NCBI RefSeq assembly: GCF_001412595.2
Contig: NZ_CP012640.2
Coordinates: forward strand, 3,658,001-3,722,000
Length of the DNA stretch: 64,000 bases
Direction of reading: 5' to 3'
From: Massilia sp. WG5
GTDB lineage: Bacteria; Pseudomonadota; Gammaproteobacteria; Burkholderiales; Burkholderiaceae_D
In this document: positions 57,165 to 64,000 of the stretch, in pieces
How the letters are laid out: every line of letters starts with the position of its first letter
Numbering within the stretch: position 1 is the first letter of the stretch
Translations under genes and position numbers: made by a program
Notes under the pieces: generated by a model
Databases searched by the model: none
Seen by the model: only the letters and a program-made list of their open reading frames with translations
Told to the model about the DNA's origin: nothing

Positions 57165-59525
57165 CTAGCGGAAATAAAGCACGTCCGCGGAGACCGTGGT
57201 GCCGGTCTGTGGCAACAGGCGCGGCAGCATCCCGGCCGGGCGCGCCGGCAGGTCGCGGTCGGGGAGGCCCGGCATCCGTTCCTGGATGAAGATCAGGAAA
57301 GGCGGGTCGCCGACCAGGTCGAAGGCGAAGCGAAGCTCGCGGTCCTGCATGCCGTGCAGGTCGAGCTTCCAGCCCCGGTAGCGCCTGGCGGTCAGCACGC
57401 GGCCGTTCAGGCTGGATTTCAGGGTATCGGCGCCGACCAGGCGGATCACGATCTCGGGTGCGCTGTTCTTCGAACGCATCAGGACTTCGACGTGGCGCAC
57501 GTCGCCGCCGCGCTGATCCTTTTCGATGATCAGGTAGGGATAGGCGACGCTGTCGTCGCGCTTGGCCGCGGCATACCACACCGGGCCGGCGCTGGAGCCG
57601 AACAGGTAGGGCAGCTGGTAGGGATGCATGGTGTTGGGGAAGACCTGGCGCGTCCAGGCGTCGAGCGGCACCGGCGGATACAGCCAGAAAGCCTGCCAGC
57701 TCGGGGTGTCCTTGAAGTATACCAGCTGGTTCGGCTGCGGCAGTGCGGGCGGCGTCGGGCTGCCGCGGTGGGCCAGCACCATGCAGGCGCATACGCCCAG
57801 CAGCAGCGGCCGTACCACCAGGCGCGCGCCCACTTCAGCCAGCAGCGGGCCGCACAGGGCCGGCAGGCAGCAGGCCAGGGCCCCCGGCAGCACCAGCCAG
57901 GTGGGCGAGACGAACAGCAGGCTGTCGCGCGCCGCCGGCAGGATCAGGAACGCGGCCGGCACGGCGGCCGCCAGCAGCACCGCCAGCCTGCGCGCCCGCG
58001 TCCATGCGCGCGCGCGGCGGCTGGACAGCACAAGAAAGGCGGACAAGGCCGCCAGCAGCGGCCAGGCCAGCACATAGCTCGCGCCCGGCACGAACCAGCT
58101 GGCGCCGAGCAGGGCGAGGCTCAGGGTGCACATCGCACCCAGCGCCACCGGCGTGACGCCGAGCCGCTCCTGCAGTTTGCGCTGCAGGGCGATGAAGACG
58201 GCCACCGGCAGCAGCGTGAAGACGAGCAGTTGCCAGCGCACGCTGGCGGCCAGGCCCGGGCCCCCGGCCAGCAAGCCGGCGTCGTAGCGCGGCGCGAGCC
58301 CCGGCTGCGCATCGCGGCACAGCCAGGCGGCGCCGATGGCCAGCATTGCCGTCATGAGGAAGCCGAAGGCGCCGTGCACGATGTCGATGCTGTCGACTTT
58401 TTCGCGCCGGACCGCGTTGCGCCAGGCGGCCGCGCACAGCAGGCAGACCAGCAGGCTGAGTGGCCACACCAGCGGATACGCATAGTGCAGCATGCCCAGG
58501 CCCGGCAGGGCGAAGAAGACCTGGCCGCGTACGCCGGGCTCCGGCAAATGGGTCGAGCCGAAGCGGCGTAGCAGGGTCAGCATGGTGTCGCCTTCGTGCT
58601 GCAGGCTAGCGCTGTCGAGGCGTTCGGGAATATCCCCGGCGCCGTCGCCCAGCGGCCCGGCGGTGGTGGCGAAGTGCAGGACCGCTGCCTGCGCCGGCGC
58701 GCCGGCGCCATCCGGTCCGCCCAGCAGCGCGGCGGCTTCGTGCTGCGGCAGCGTGGCGTACAGCTCGCCCATCAGCGACGAGCCCTGCGGATCGGGCGCC
58801 AGCCCGGCCCAGGTCTGTACCGCGAAGCCGTCCGCGCGCTCGGCGCCGATCAGCTGCAGCGCGCCGCGGTTGCCCGGATTGTCGAAGCGCAGCGCGACGC
58901 GCGCGCGGCGCGCCCACGGATGCGCTTGCACGAAGCCGCGCGTGCCCAGCGCCTGGCCGGCGTCGCCGTCGGTGAACACGACCAGCAGGTCATTGTCGAG
59001 CGGCGGGCCGGCCTGCAGCACGCGCAGGGTCTCCAGCAGGGCCGCGCTGGAAGCGGCGCCGTCGGCCGCGCCCAGCGTGGCGCTGCCGGAATCGTAGTGG
59101 GCGACCGCCAGCACCGCCGGCCTGCCGGCATGGCCCGACACCATGCCCGGCTTCTTCACGACCACGTTGTGCACCTCGGCCAGCGTCACGCGCACGTTGG
59201 CGGTGAGGTCGGACGACGCCGTCTGTGCGATCGCCGTCTGCACCTCCGGCTCCAGGCCGATCGCGCGCAACTGGGCCAGCAGGTAGGCGCGTGCTTCCTG
59301 GTTGGCGCGGCTGCCGACCGGGCGCGGCGCCGCCGCCAGCGCGCGCACATGGGCTTGGGCGCGGACGACGGAAAATCCGCCCGCGGCGGGCGCCCCGATA
59401 TGCGTGGATGGCGCCGGAAAATGGCGCGGGGCCAGCGCCAGCCAGGCCAGCAGCGCGCCGAGCAGGCAGGCGGCGGCGAAGCCCTGGCGCCCGCTGGTGG
59501 CGGGCAGGACGGAATCGTGGGACAT
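57165..59525 (-). CDS. M28-like membrane protein with degenerate metal site
   Basis: 786 residues from ATG 59525 (SD TGGAG 5 nt before). One N-terminal helix, an M28-like domain (about 55-330), then about nine membrane segments and a C-terminal exported domain (about 610-786), as in the multi-spanning Ermp1-type peptidases. His-Asp of VAHYDSG and the bridging Asp of GAADGAASSA are kept, but the Glu-Glu pair reads TDGDAGQ and the last zinc His region is not recognisable. It may be inactive. A terminator (59539-59576) lies between this gene and the micro-gene upstream. Probable operon with the active M28 downstream. Confidence 0.82.
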   Translation of the reverse strand: MSHDSVLPATSGRQGFAAACLLGALLAWLALAPRHFPAPSTHIGAPAAGGFSVVRAQAHVRALAAAPRPVGSRANQEARAYLLAQLRAIGLEPEVQTAIAQTASSDLTANVRVTLAEVHNVVVKKPGMVSGHAGRPAVLAVAHYDSGSATLGAADGAASSAALLETLRVLQAGPPLDNDLLVVFTDGDAGQALGTRGFVQAHPWARRARVALRFDNPGNRGALQLIGAERADGFAVQTWAGLAPDPQGSSLMGELYATLPQHEAAALLGGPDGAGAPAQAAVLHFATTAGPLGDGAGDIPERLDSASLQHEGDTMLTLLRRFGSTHLPEPGVRGQVFFALPGLGMLHYAYPLVWPLSLLVCLLCAAAWRNAVRREKVDSIDIVHGAFGFLMTAMLAIGAAWLCRDAQPGLAPRYDAGLLAGGPGLAASVRWQLLVFTLLPVAVFIALQRKLQERLGVTPVALGAMCTLSLALLGASWFVPGASYVLAWPLLAALSAFLVLSSRRARAWTRARRLAVLLAAAVPAAFLILPAARDSLLFVSPTWLVLPGALACCLPALCGPLLAEVGARLVVRPLLLGVCACMVLAHRGSPTPPALPQPNQLVYFKDTPSWQAFWLYPPVPLDAWTRQVFPNTMHPYQLPYLFGSSAGPVWYAAAKRDDSVAYPYLIIEKDQRGGDVRHVEVLMRSKNSAPEIVIRLVGADTLKSSLNGRVLTARRYRGWKLDLHGMQDRELRFAFDLVGDPPFLIFIQERMPGLPDRDLPARPAGMLPRLLPQTGTTVSADVLYFR

Positions 59526-59538
59526 CGGGTCTCCAGGC

Positions 59539-59576
59539 AAAAAAAAGCCCGCCAGGCTTCGAGGAGGTAGGCGGGC
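59539..59576 (-). terminator. intrinsic terminator after the micro-gene
   Basis: On the minus strand GCCCGCC/GGCGGGC, 7 bp stem with 16 nt loop, followed by eight U (A8 at 59539-59546). It is 15 bp after the micro-gene stop and 14 bp before the M28-like start codon, so it either ends the short transcript or attenuates the M28 operon. Confidence 0.85.
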
Positions 59577-59591
59577 AAAGAAGGGTTCTCG

Positions 59592-59666
59592 TCAAGGGCG
59601 CCCCTGGTCCAGTTTCCAGGCATGGGCCAGCTGGGTCCAGCCGGCTTCCGGCGCGCTGTCGTTCAT
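59592..59666 (-). CDS. 24-residue micro-protein with own promoter and terminator
   Basis: 24 codons from ATG 59666 (starts MNDSAPEAGW, ends LDQGRP), preceded by AAGGAGG at 6 nt, an unusually good Shine-Dalgarno for this genome region. Neutral to slightly acidic, two Trp, no Cys, no signal peptide. A TTTACA-18-TATATT promoter lies 57-86 bp upstream and an intrinsic terminator 15 bp downstream. It could be a leader peptide controlling the M28 operon, a signalling peptide, or the start of a small regulatory RNA; I do not recognise the sequence. Confidence 0.6.
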   Translation of the reverse strand: MNDSAPEAGWTQLAHAWKLDQGRP

Positions 59667-59722
59667 GGCCTTCCTCCTTGTTGTTGTCAGGCAGTGAAAC
59701 AGATTGGCTAAGCTGTGGAATA

Positions 59723-59752
59723 AATATATGCTATGTACTAGCAATATGTAAA
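59723..59752 (-). promoter_or_regulatory. promoter of the micro-gene
   Basis: On the minus strand: -35 TTTACA (59747-59752), 18 bp spacer, -10 TATATT (59723-59728), in a distinctly AT-rich stretch between two GC-rich genes. Predicted start near 59716, 50 nt before the ATG. Confidence 0.65.
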
Positions 59753-59800
59753 GCGAATTATTGGTAAAATTGCTTCCATTGGCTACCGCGCCTGTCTTCG

Positions 59801-59829
59801 TTGGAGTTGCGTTCTTTATATGGAATAAT
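59801..59829 (+). promoter_or_regulatory. promoter of the NarL-type regulator operon
   Basis: TTGGAG (59801-59806), 17 bp, AATAAT (59824-59829); divergent from the micro-gene promoter, which lies 48 bp away. The shared gap could hold a common operator. Confidence 0.5.
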
Positions 59830-59861
59830 CTCCCTATCCAGATACCAGGGAATGGCAAGAG

Positions 59862-60512
59862 ATGCAGAAAGAGCAAACACCGATCCGCGTGATGCTGGCG
59901 GACGACCACCCGATCGTGATGACCGGTTTCGCCATGTCGCTGGGCGCCCAGGGAATGGAAGTGGTGGGCCAGGCCAAGTCGCCGAGCGAGGCGGTGGCGA
60001 TGTACGCCGAACACAAGCCCGACGTGGCGGTGCTCGACATCCGCTTCGGCACCGAACTGACCGGCCTGGACGCCGCCCAGAACATCCTGAAGGCCGATCC
60101 GCAGGCGAAGATCGTCTTCCTCAGCCAGTTCGACCAGGACAGCCTGATCAAGGAAACCTACCGCCTCGGCGCGCATGCCTTCGTCACCAAGGACTGCGAC
60201 CCGGCCGACCTGGCCGAGGCGGTACGCCAGGCGCACGCCGGCAAGCTGTACTTCCCGCCGCAGATCGCCGAGCGCCTGGCCAGCCTGGCGGTGCGCGGCG
60301 ACGTCTCGCCGCAGTCGATGCTCGACGAGCGCAGCCTGGAGATCTTCAGGCTGATGGCCGAAGGATTGACCAACAACGAGATCGCCGAGCGCCTGAACTT
60401 GTCGACCAAGACCATCAGCAATATCAGCCAGTCGGTGAAGGAAAAGCTGGGGGTGCATCGGCAGGCGTATATCACCAAGCTGGCGGTAAAGCATGGTCTG
60501 ATCGAGCCTTGA
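59862..60512 (+). CDS. NarL/FixJ-family response regulator
   Basis: 216 residues. Receiver: RVMLADDHPIVMTGF, phosphoacceptor Asp in VAVLDIRFG, FVTKDCDP with the conserved Lys. LuxR-type HTH near the end: LMAEGLTNNEIAERLNLSTKTISNISQSVKEKLG. Only 4 bp separate it from the periplasmic-protein gene, and the histidine kinase follows that, so the three form one signalling operon. Target genes are unknown; the divergent micro-gene and the M28 operon are the nearest candidates. Confidence 0.93.
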   Translation: MQKEQTPIRVMLADDHPIVMTGFAMSLGAQGMEVVGQAKSPSEAVAMYAEHKPDVAVLDIRFGTELTGLDAAQNILKADPQAKIVFLSQFDQDSLIKETYRLGAHAFVTKDCDPADLAEAVRQAHAGKLYFPPQIAERLASLAVRGDVSPQSMLDERSLEIFRLMAEGLTNNEIAERLNLSTKTISNISQSVKEKLGVHRQAYITKLAVKHGLIEP

Positions 60513-60516
60513 CGAC

Positions 60517-61434
60517 ATGCTGAGGAAGCTGGCATGCGGCGCCATGGCGGCCCTGGTCCTGGCTTCGGGCGCCCAAGCCGCCAAACCCGTCCAGGAACCC
60601 AGCCAGGGCTTCCGCTTCCAGTTCGTCACCGGCGACGACAGCGCGCTCACCCAGCGCATCACCGAAGATCTCTATAAACGCCTGGTCCCGATCTTCGCCG
60701 GCTTTCGTACCGAGCTGGCGCAGCACCGCCGCATGCTGTACGTGGCGATCGGTCCGGCTGCCCTGCGCGAGGTCGCATCGAAGCGCTGCGATTGCGTGGT
60801 GATCTCGGCCTTCACGTCGAGCCAGGTGTACCGGTCCATCATGGACCAGGCCGCGCGCGGCGGCGGGCATCCGGTCGCCAGCACCGCCGTCTACGCCGAG
60901 CCGGCGCCGGCCGACCAGCTGCGCCTGGCCGCGCTGCTGTACCGCCGTCCGGTGCGCGTCAGCGCCATCCTTGGCGCCGATACCGCCTTCCTGCGGCCGG
61001 CGCTGGAAGCAGGCAAGGTCGCGGTGCTGGACGCCGCCGCCGGCGACGACATCAACCGCCTGCTGAACCAGATCGCCCAGACCGACGTGCTGCTGGCCCT
61101 GCCCGACAGCGCCGTCTTCACCACCGAGAGCATCCGCAACATCCTGCTCTCGACCTACCGCCACAAGCAGGGCGTGATCGGCTTCTCGGGCGACATGGTG
61201 AAGGCCGGCGCGCTGGCCACCACCTATTCCGAGATCGAGGACATCGACGCCCAGGTCGCCGAGATCGCCGGCGCCTACGTGGCCGGCGGCGAGCTGGCGC
61301 CGCCGCAGTTCCCGCGCTACTTCCGCACCATCGTCAACGAAGGCGTGGCGCGCTCGCTCGACCTCACGGTCGGCGACGAGGTGCGCAGTTTCTCCCGCCG
61401 GGCGGCGGATCCGGCTCCGGCGCGCCGGCCATGA
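60517..61434 (+). CDS. exported ABC substrate-binding-like protein of a signalling operon
   Basis: 305 residues with a signal peptide (MLRKLACGAMAALVLASGAQA). The mature protein looks like a two-lobed binding protein of the uncharacterised ABC-substrate type (AILGADTAFLRPALEAGKV, LLALPDSAVFTTESIRNILLSTYRHKQGVIGFSGDMVKAGAL), which resembles tryptophan/tyrosine-type ABC substrate-binding proteins. There is no transporter gene nearby; instead it lies between a response regulator and a membrane kinase and overlaps the kinase by 4 bp (ATGA). It probably presents a periplasmic ligand to the kinase. Confidence 0.8.
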   Translation: MLRKLACGAMAALVLASGAQAAKPVQEPSQGFRFQFVTGDDSALTQRITEDLYKRLVPIFAGFRTELAQHRRMLYVAIGPAALREVASKRCDCVVISAFTSSQVYRSIMDQAARGGGHPVASTAVYAEPAPADQLRLAALLYRRPVRVSAILGADTAFLRPALEAGKVAVLDAAAGDDINRLLNQIAQTDVLLALPDSAVFTTESIRNILLSTYRHKQGVIGFSGDMVKAGALATTYSEIEDIDAQVAEIAGAYVAGGELAPPQFPRYFRTIVNEGVARSLDLTVGDEVRSFSRRAADPAPARRP

Positions 61435-62939
61435 TGCGCTACCTGTCCTTCTGGCGCGGCTGGAGCATCGGCCTGCGCATGGCCTTCATTACCATGCTGC
61501 CGGTGGCGCTGCTGTTCTCTTCCTTCGTCTGGTATTCCTGGTACTCGCACCGCGCCCAGGTCGACGAGGAGCTGGCCGAGCGCGGACGCATCCTGGCGCG
61601 TGCGCTGGCCGAGACCAGCGAGTACAACGTCATCTCAGGCAACCTGTCCGACCTGAGCCTGACCATCAACGGGCTGGTGCAGTCGGACCGCAGCGTGTAC
61701 CGCATCGACGTGCTCGACACCAACGGCAGGAATGCCGTCAGCGCGATTTCCGAGCACCCGATCCAGGCCGAGGCGCGCTCCTGGGAAGCGCCGATCCGCA
61801 AGCAGGTGGTGTGGATCAACCTGTTCTCGGACAACGGCACGCCGCACGTCTCGGCTTCGAGCGACACCCGCCCGCCGACCCTGACCACCGAGGTGGTGGG
61901 ACGGGTGCGGGTGACGATGTCGCCGACCAGCATGCTGGCCAAGCAGCTGCGGCGCTTTCGCATCGAGCTGGCGATGGCGGCGCTGGCCCTGGTCGCCAGC
62001 GGCCTGCTGGCCTACTTCCTGGCGCGCAGCCTGACGGTGCCGCTGCAGGAGGCGATCGCCGTGCTGCGCGCGATCCGCGGCGGGCACTATCGGGTCGAGC
62101 TGCCGGTCACAACCGGCGGCGAGATCGGCGAGCTGCAGGCCTCGATCGGCGAGATGTCGGTGGCGCTCGACCGCTCCAAGCAGGACCTCGAGAACAAGGT
62201 GGCCGAGCGTACCCGCGACCTGCTGGCGTCGCGCAACGAGGCGCTGCGCGCCGACGCCGACAAGCGCAAGCTGATCCAGAAGGTCAACAACATCATCGAG
62301 GACGAGAGAAAAAGCATCGCGGTCGAGATCCACGACGAGCTGAACGCCTCCCTGATCGCGGTGCGCCTGGAATCCCAGACCATCCAGCAGCTGGCGGGCA
62401 AGGCCGCGCCGGGCCCGGAAGTCGAGCAGATCGGCGCCAAGGCCCAGGCGATCACCAAGCTCGCGCTCGACCTGTACGCCAACGGCCGGCGCCTGGTGCG
62501 GCGCCTGCGCCCGGAAGTGCTCGACATGCTGGGCCTGCACGGCGCGGTCGAGGAGATGGTCAGCCACTACCGCTCCAGTTCCGGCATCGATTTCGAATTC
62601 CATACCGAGGGCGACTTCTCGCGCCTGAACAATGAGCTGGCGATCTCCGCCTACCGCATCGTGCAGGAAGCGCTGTCGAACATCATGAAGCACGCGCATG
62701 CGTCCGCCGCCCACGTCAGCCTGGTGCTTGCCGACACCGACCAGGCCCTGCACATCGAAGTCGGCGACGACGGCGCAGGCTTCGATCCGGCCGTGTCGTC
62801 CGAAGGGATCGGCATCATCGGCATGCGCGAGCGCGTGTTCGCGCTGGGCGGCACGATCCAGGTGCGTTCCCGGCCGGGGCGCGGCACGACGGTGGCGATC
62901 ACGCTGCCGCTGGGCGGCGCATCCGAGGCACGCAACTGA
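61431..62939 (+). CDS. membrane histidine kinase, HPK7 (NarX/UhpB-like)
   Basis: 502 residues from ATG 61431. A first membrane helix (MAFITMLPVALLFSSFVWYSWY), a periplasmic sensor of about 130 residues, a second helix (ELAMAALALVASGLLAYFLA), HAMP (TVPLQEAIAVLRAIRGG), a coiled coil, then HisKA_3: DERKSIAVEIHDELNASLIAVRLE with the phosphorylated His, and HATPase with SAYRIVQEALSNIMKHAHA and DDGAGF. The partner is the NarL-type regulator at the start of the operon. The periplasmic domain may read the binding protein encoded just upstream. Confidence 0.93.
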   Translation: MMRYLSFWRGWSIGLRMAFITMLPVALLFSSFVWYSWYSHRAQVDEELAERGRILARALAETSEYNVISGNLSDLSLTINGLVQSDRSVYRIDVLDTNGRNAVSAISEHPIQAEARSWEAPIRKQVVWINLFSDNGTPHVSASSDTRPPTLTTEVVGRVRVTMSPTSMLAKQLRRFRIELAMAALALVASGLLAYFLARSLTVPLQEAIAVLRAIRGGHYRVELPVTTGGEIGELQASIGEMSVALDRSKQDLENKVAERTRDLLASRNEALRADADKRKLIQKVNNIIEDERKSIAVEIHDELNASLIAVRLESQTIQQLAGKAAPGPEVEQIGAKAQAITKLALDLYANGRRLVRRLRPEVLDMLGLHGAVEEMVSHYRSSSGIDFEFHTEGDFSRLNNELAISAYRIVQEALSNIMKHAHASAAHVSLVLADTDQALHIEVGDDGAGFDPAVSSEGIGIIGMRERVFALGGTIQVRSRPGRGTTVAITLPLGGASEARN

Positions 62940-63005
62940 GGTACATTAGCGGCTTCGCATCGCCCCGCTTCGCATCACCCATTATTCAAGAACCAAGACG
63001 CCATC

Positions 63006-64000
63006 ATGTCCAATGAATTGAAGACCCCTTTCGAGAAGGGCAACCAGAACCAGACCACCACCTGGGCCGACTGCATCGCCTGGTACGAAGACCTCGCCAA
63101 GCGCTATCCGCGCGTGCTGCGCTTCAGCCAGATCGGCACCTCGGATGCTGGCGTGCCCATCCACGCGGGCGTGGTCAGCGCCGACGGCGTGTTCGACCGC
63201 TTCGAGATCAAGCGCGACAAGCGCCCGGTGTTCTTCAACAATAACGGCATCCACCCGGGCGAGCCGGAAGGCGTGGACGCCTGCATGGCGCTGGTGCGCG
63301 ACTTCTGCCAGGAGCCGGAGCGCCTGGCGGGGTTGAAACGCACCGTATTCATCTTCATCCCGCTGTACAACGTCGACGGCGCCTTCAACCGCAACAACAG
63401 CTCGCGCGTGAACCAGGACGGCCCCGAGCAGTTCGGCTTCCGCGGCAACAGCCGCCACCTCGACCTGAACCGCGACTTCGTCAAGTGCGACACCTTCACC
63501 GCGCGCGTGTTCAACGAGTTCTTCACGGCCTGGGATCCGGATGTGATGGTCGACACCCACACCTCGAACGGCGCCGACTACAGCTATACCATGACCCTGA
63601 TCCAGACCCAGGCCGACAAGCTGGGCGGCGAACTGGGCGACTTCCTGCGCGACACCATGGTCCCGGCGATGTACGCCGAGATGGAAACGCGCGGCTGGCC
63701 GACCTGCCCCTACGTGAACCCGGTCAAGGATAGCCCGGACCAGGGCATCGCCGACTTCCTGGAGACGCCGCGCTTCTCGACCGGCTATGCGGCCCTGCAT
63801 TACACGATCGGCTTCATGCCCGAGACCCACATGCTGAAGCCCTTCGCCGACCGCTACCACTCGATGCGCGCGCTGGTCGAGACCGCGCTCGGCTTCACGG
63901 TCGCGAACGGCGAGAAGATCGTCCAGCTGCGCCGCGCCGCCAGGGACCTCGGCCGCACCCGCCGCGAGTGGCCGATCCACTGGTCGATGGACGACGCGAA
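63006..64000 (+). CDS. M14 family metallocarboxypeptidase, 3' end outside window
   Basis: 331 residues visible; the frame is open to the last base. Zinc ligands: His and Glu in NNNGIHPGEPEGVD, distal His in VMVDTHTSNGADYSY; HLDLNRDFVKCDT is the substrate-recognition region and GFMPETHMLKPF follows. No signal peptide, unlike the M14 enzyme at 12163. Probably hydrolyses peptides or modified amino acids in the cytosol. A 10 bp direct repeat GCTTCGCATC occurs twice (62952-62961, 62967-62976) in the leader. Confidence 0.85.
   Translation, partial: MSNELKTPFEKGNQNQTTTWADCIAWYEDLAKRYPRVLRFSQIGTSDAGVPIHAGVVSADGVFDRFEIKRDKRPVFFNNNGIHPGEPEGVDACMALVRDFCQEPERLAGLKRTVFIFIPLYNVDGAFNRNNSSRVNQDGPEQFGFRGNSRHLDLNRDFVKCDTFTARVFNEFFTAWDPDVMVDTHTSNGADYSYTMTLIQTQADKLGGELGDFLRDTMVPAMYAEMETRGWPTCPYVNPVKDSPDQGIADFLETPRFSTGYAALHYTIGFMPETHMLKPFADRYHSMRALVETALGFTVANGEKIVQLRRAARDLGRTRREWPIHWSMDDA

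Noticed and set aside
62952..62976. GCTTCGCATC direct repeat as a regulatory iteron before the M14 gene
   Set aside because: Only two copies, 15 bp apart, and no promoter or regulator that it fits; may be a simple local duplication.

Overview
The window is GC-rich bacterial chromosome with dense genes, short intergenic gaps and no visible prophage, integrase, insertion sequence or CRISPR array. The tuf-secE-nusG-rplKAJL-rpoBC block, the protein sequences (RpoB, SecE, the fused indolepyruvate oxidoreductase, the NDUFA9-like epimerase) and the mix of TonB receptor, GGDEF/EAL and histidine-kinase genes point to a betaproteobacterium, most likely Oxalobacteraceae (Massilia-like). That placement is inference from protein familiarity, not from a search.

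Layout. 1-5 kb: lytic transglycosylase (5' end missing), NDUFA9-like epimerase, glutathione S-transferase, CCA-adding enzyme with an eroded HD domain, GNAT. 5-14 kb: Lrp/AsnC regulator divergent from a 1189-residue indolepyruvate ferredoxin oxidoreductase, a questin-oxidase-like protein, an S41 lipoprotein protease and an M14 carboxypeptidase. 14-16.3 kb: GT2 glycosyltransferase convergent with a FucP-type sugar transporter. 16.3-23.5 kb: XapX protein, TonB receptor, YcaC-like hydrolase, amidohydrolase and DUF1275 protein; xapX and the hydrolase share a duplicated promoter/operator module. 23.4-27.3 kb: SixA-like phosphatase, ttcA, folB, pteridine-reductase-like SDR, and the divergent MidA/NDUFAF7-like methyltransferase. 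27.3-34.9 kb: J-domain membrane protein, a degenerate receiver-TPR protein, an HDOD protein and a MASE1-CHASE-PAS-GGDEF-EAL protein.

35-49.2 kb is the translation/transcription core: tRNA-Tyr, tRNA-Gly, tRNA-Thr, tuf, tRNA-Trp, secE, nusG, rplK, rplA, rplJ, rplL, rpoB, rpoC. It has recognisable stable-RNA promoters, a probable L10 leader, a hairpin attenuator before rpoB and a strong terminator after rpoC. REP/REPIN-type palindromes are inserted between rplA and rplJ and between rpoB and rpoC.

49.3-64 kb is more accessory: an isochorismatase-like protein, an XRE-cupin regulator with a large dyad operator plus a GNAT, a low-GC pair (LAS-type metallopeptidase without signal peptide, and a small four-cysteine exported protein), sodC, a hybrid histidine kinase, two M28 genes (one degenerate), a 24-codon micro-gene with its own promoter and terminator, a NarL-type regulator / periplasmic protein / HPK7 kinase operon, and an M14 carboxypeptidase cut by the window end.

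The strongest candidates for undescribed biology are the twin regulatory modules around the TonB receptor, the micro-gene next to the three-component signalling operon, the peptidase/exported-protein pair, and the XRE-cupin operator with an apparently leaderless start.
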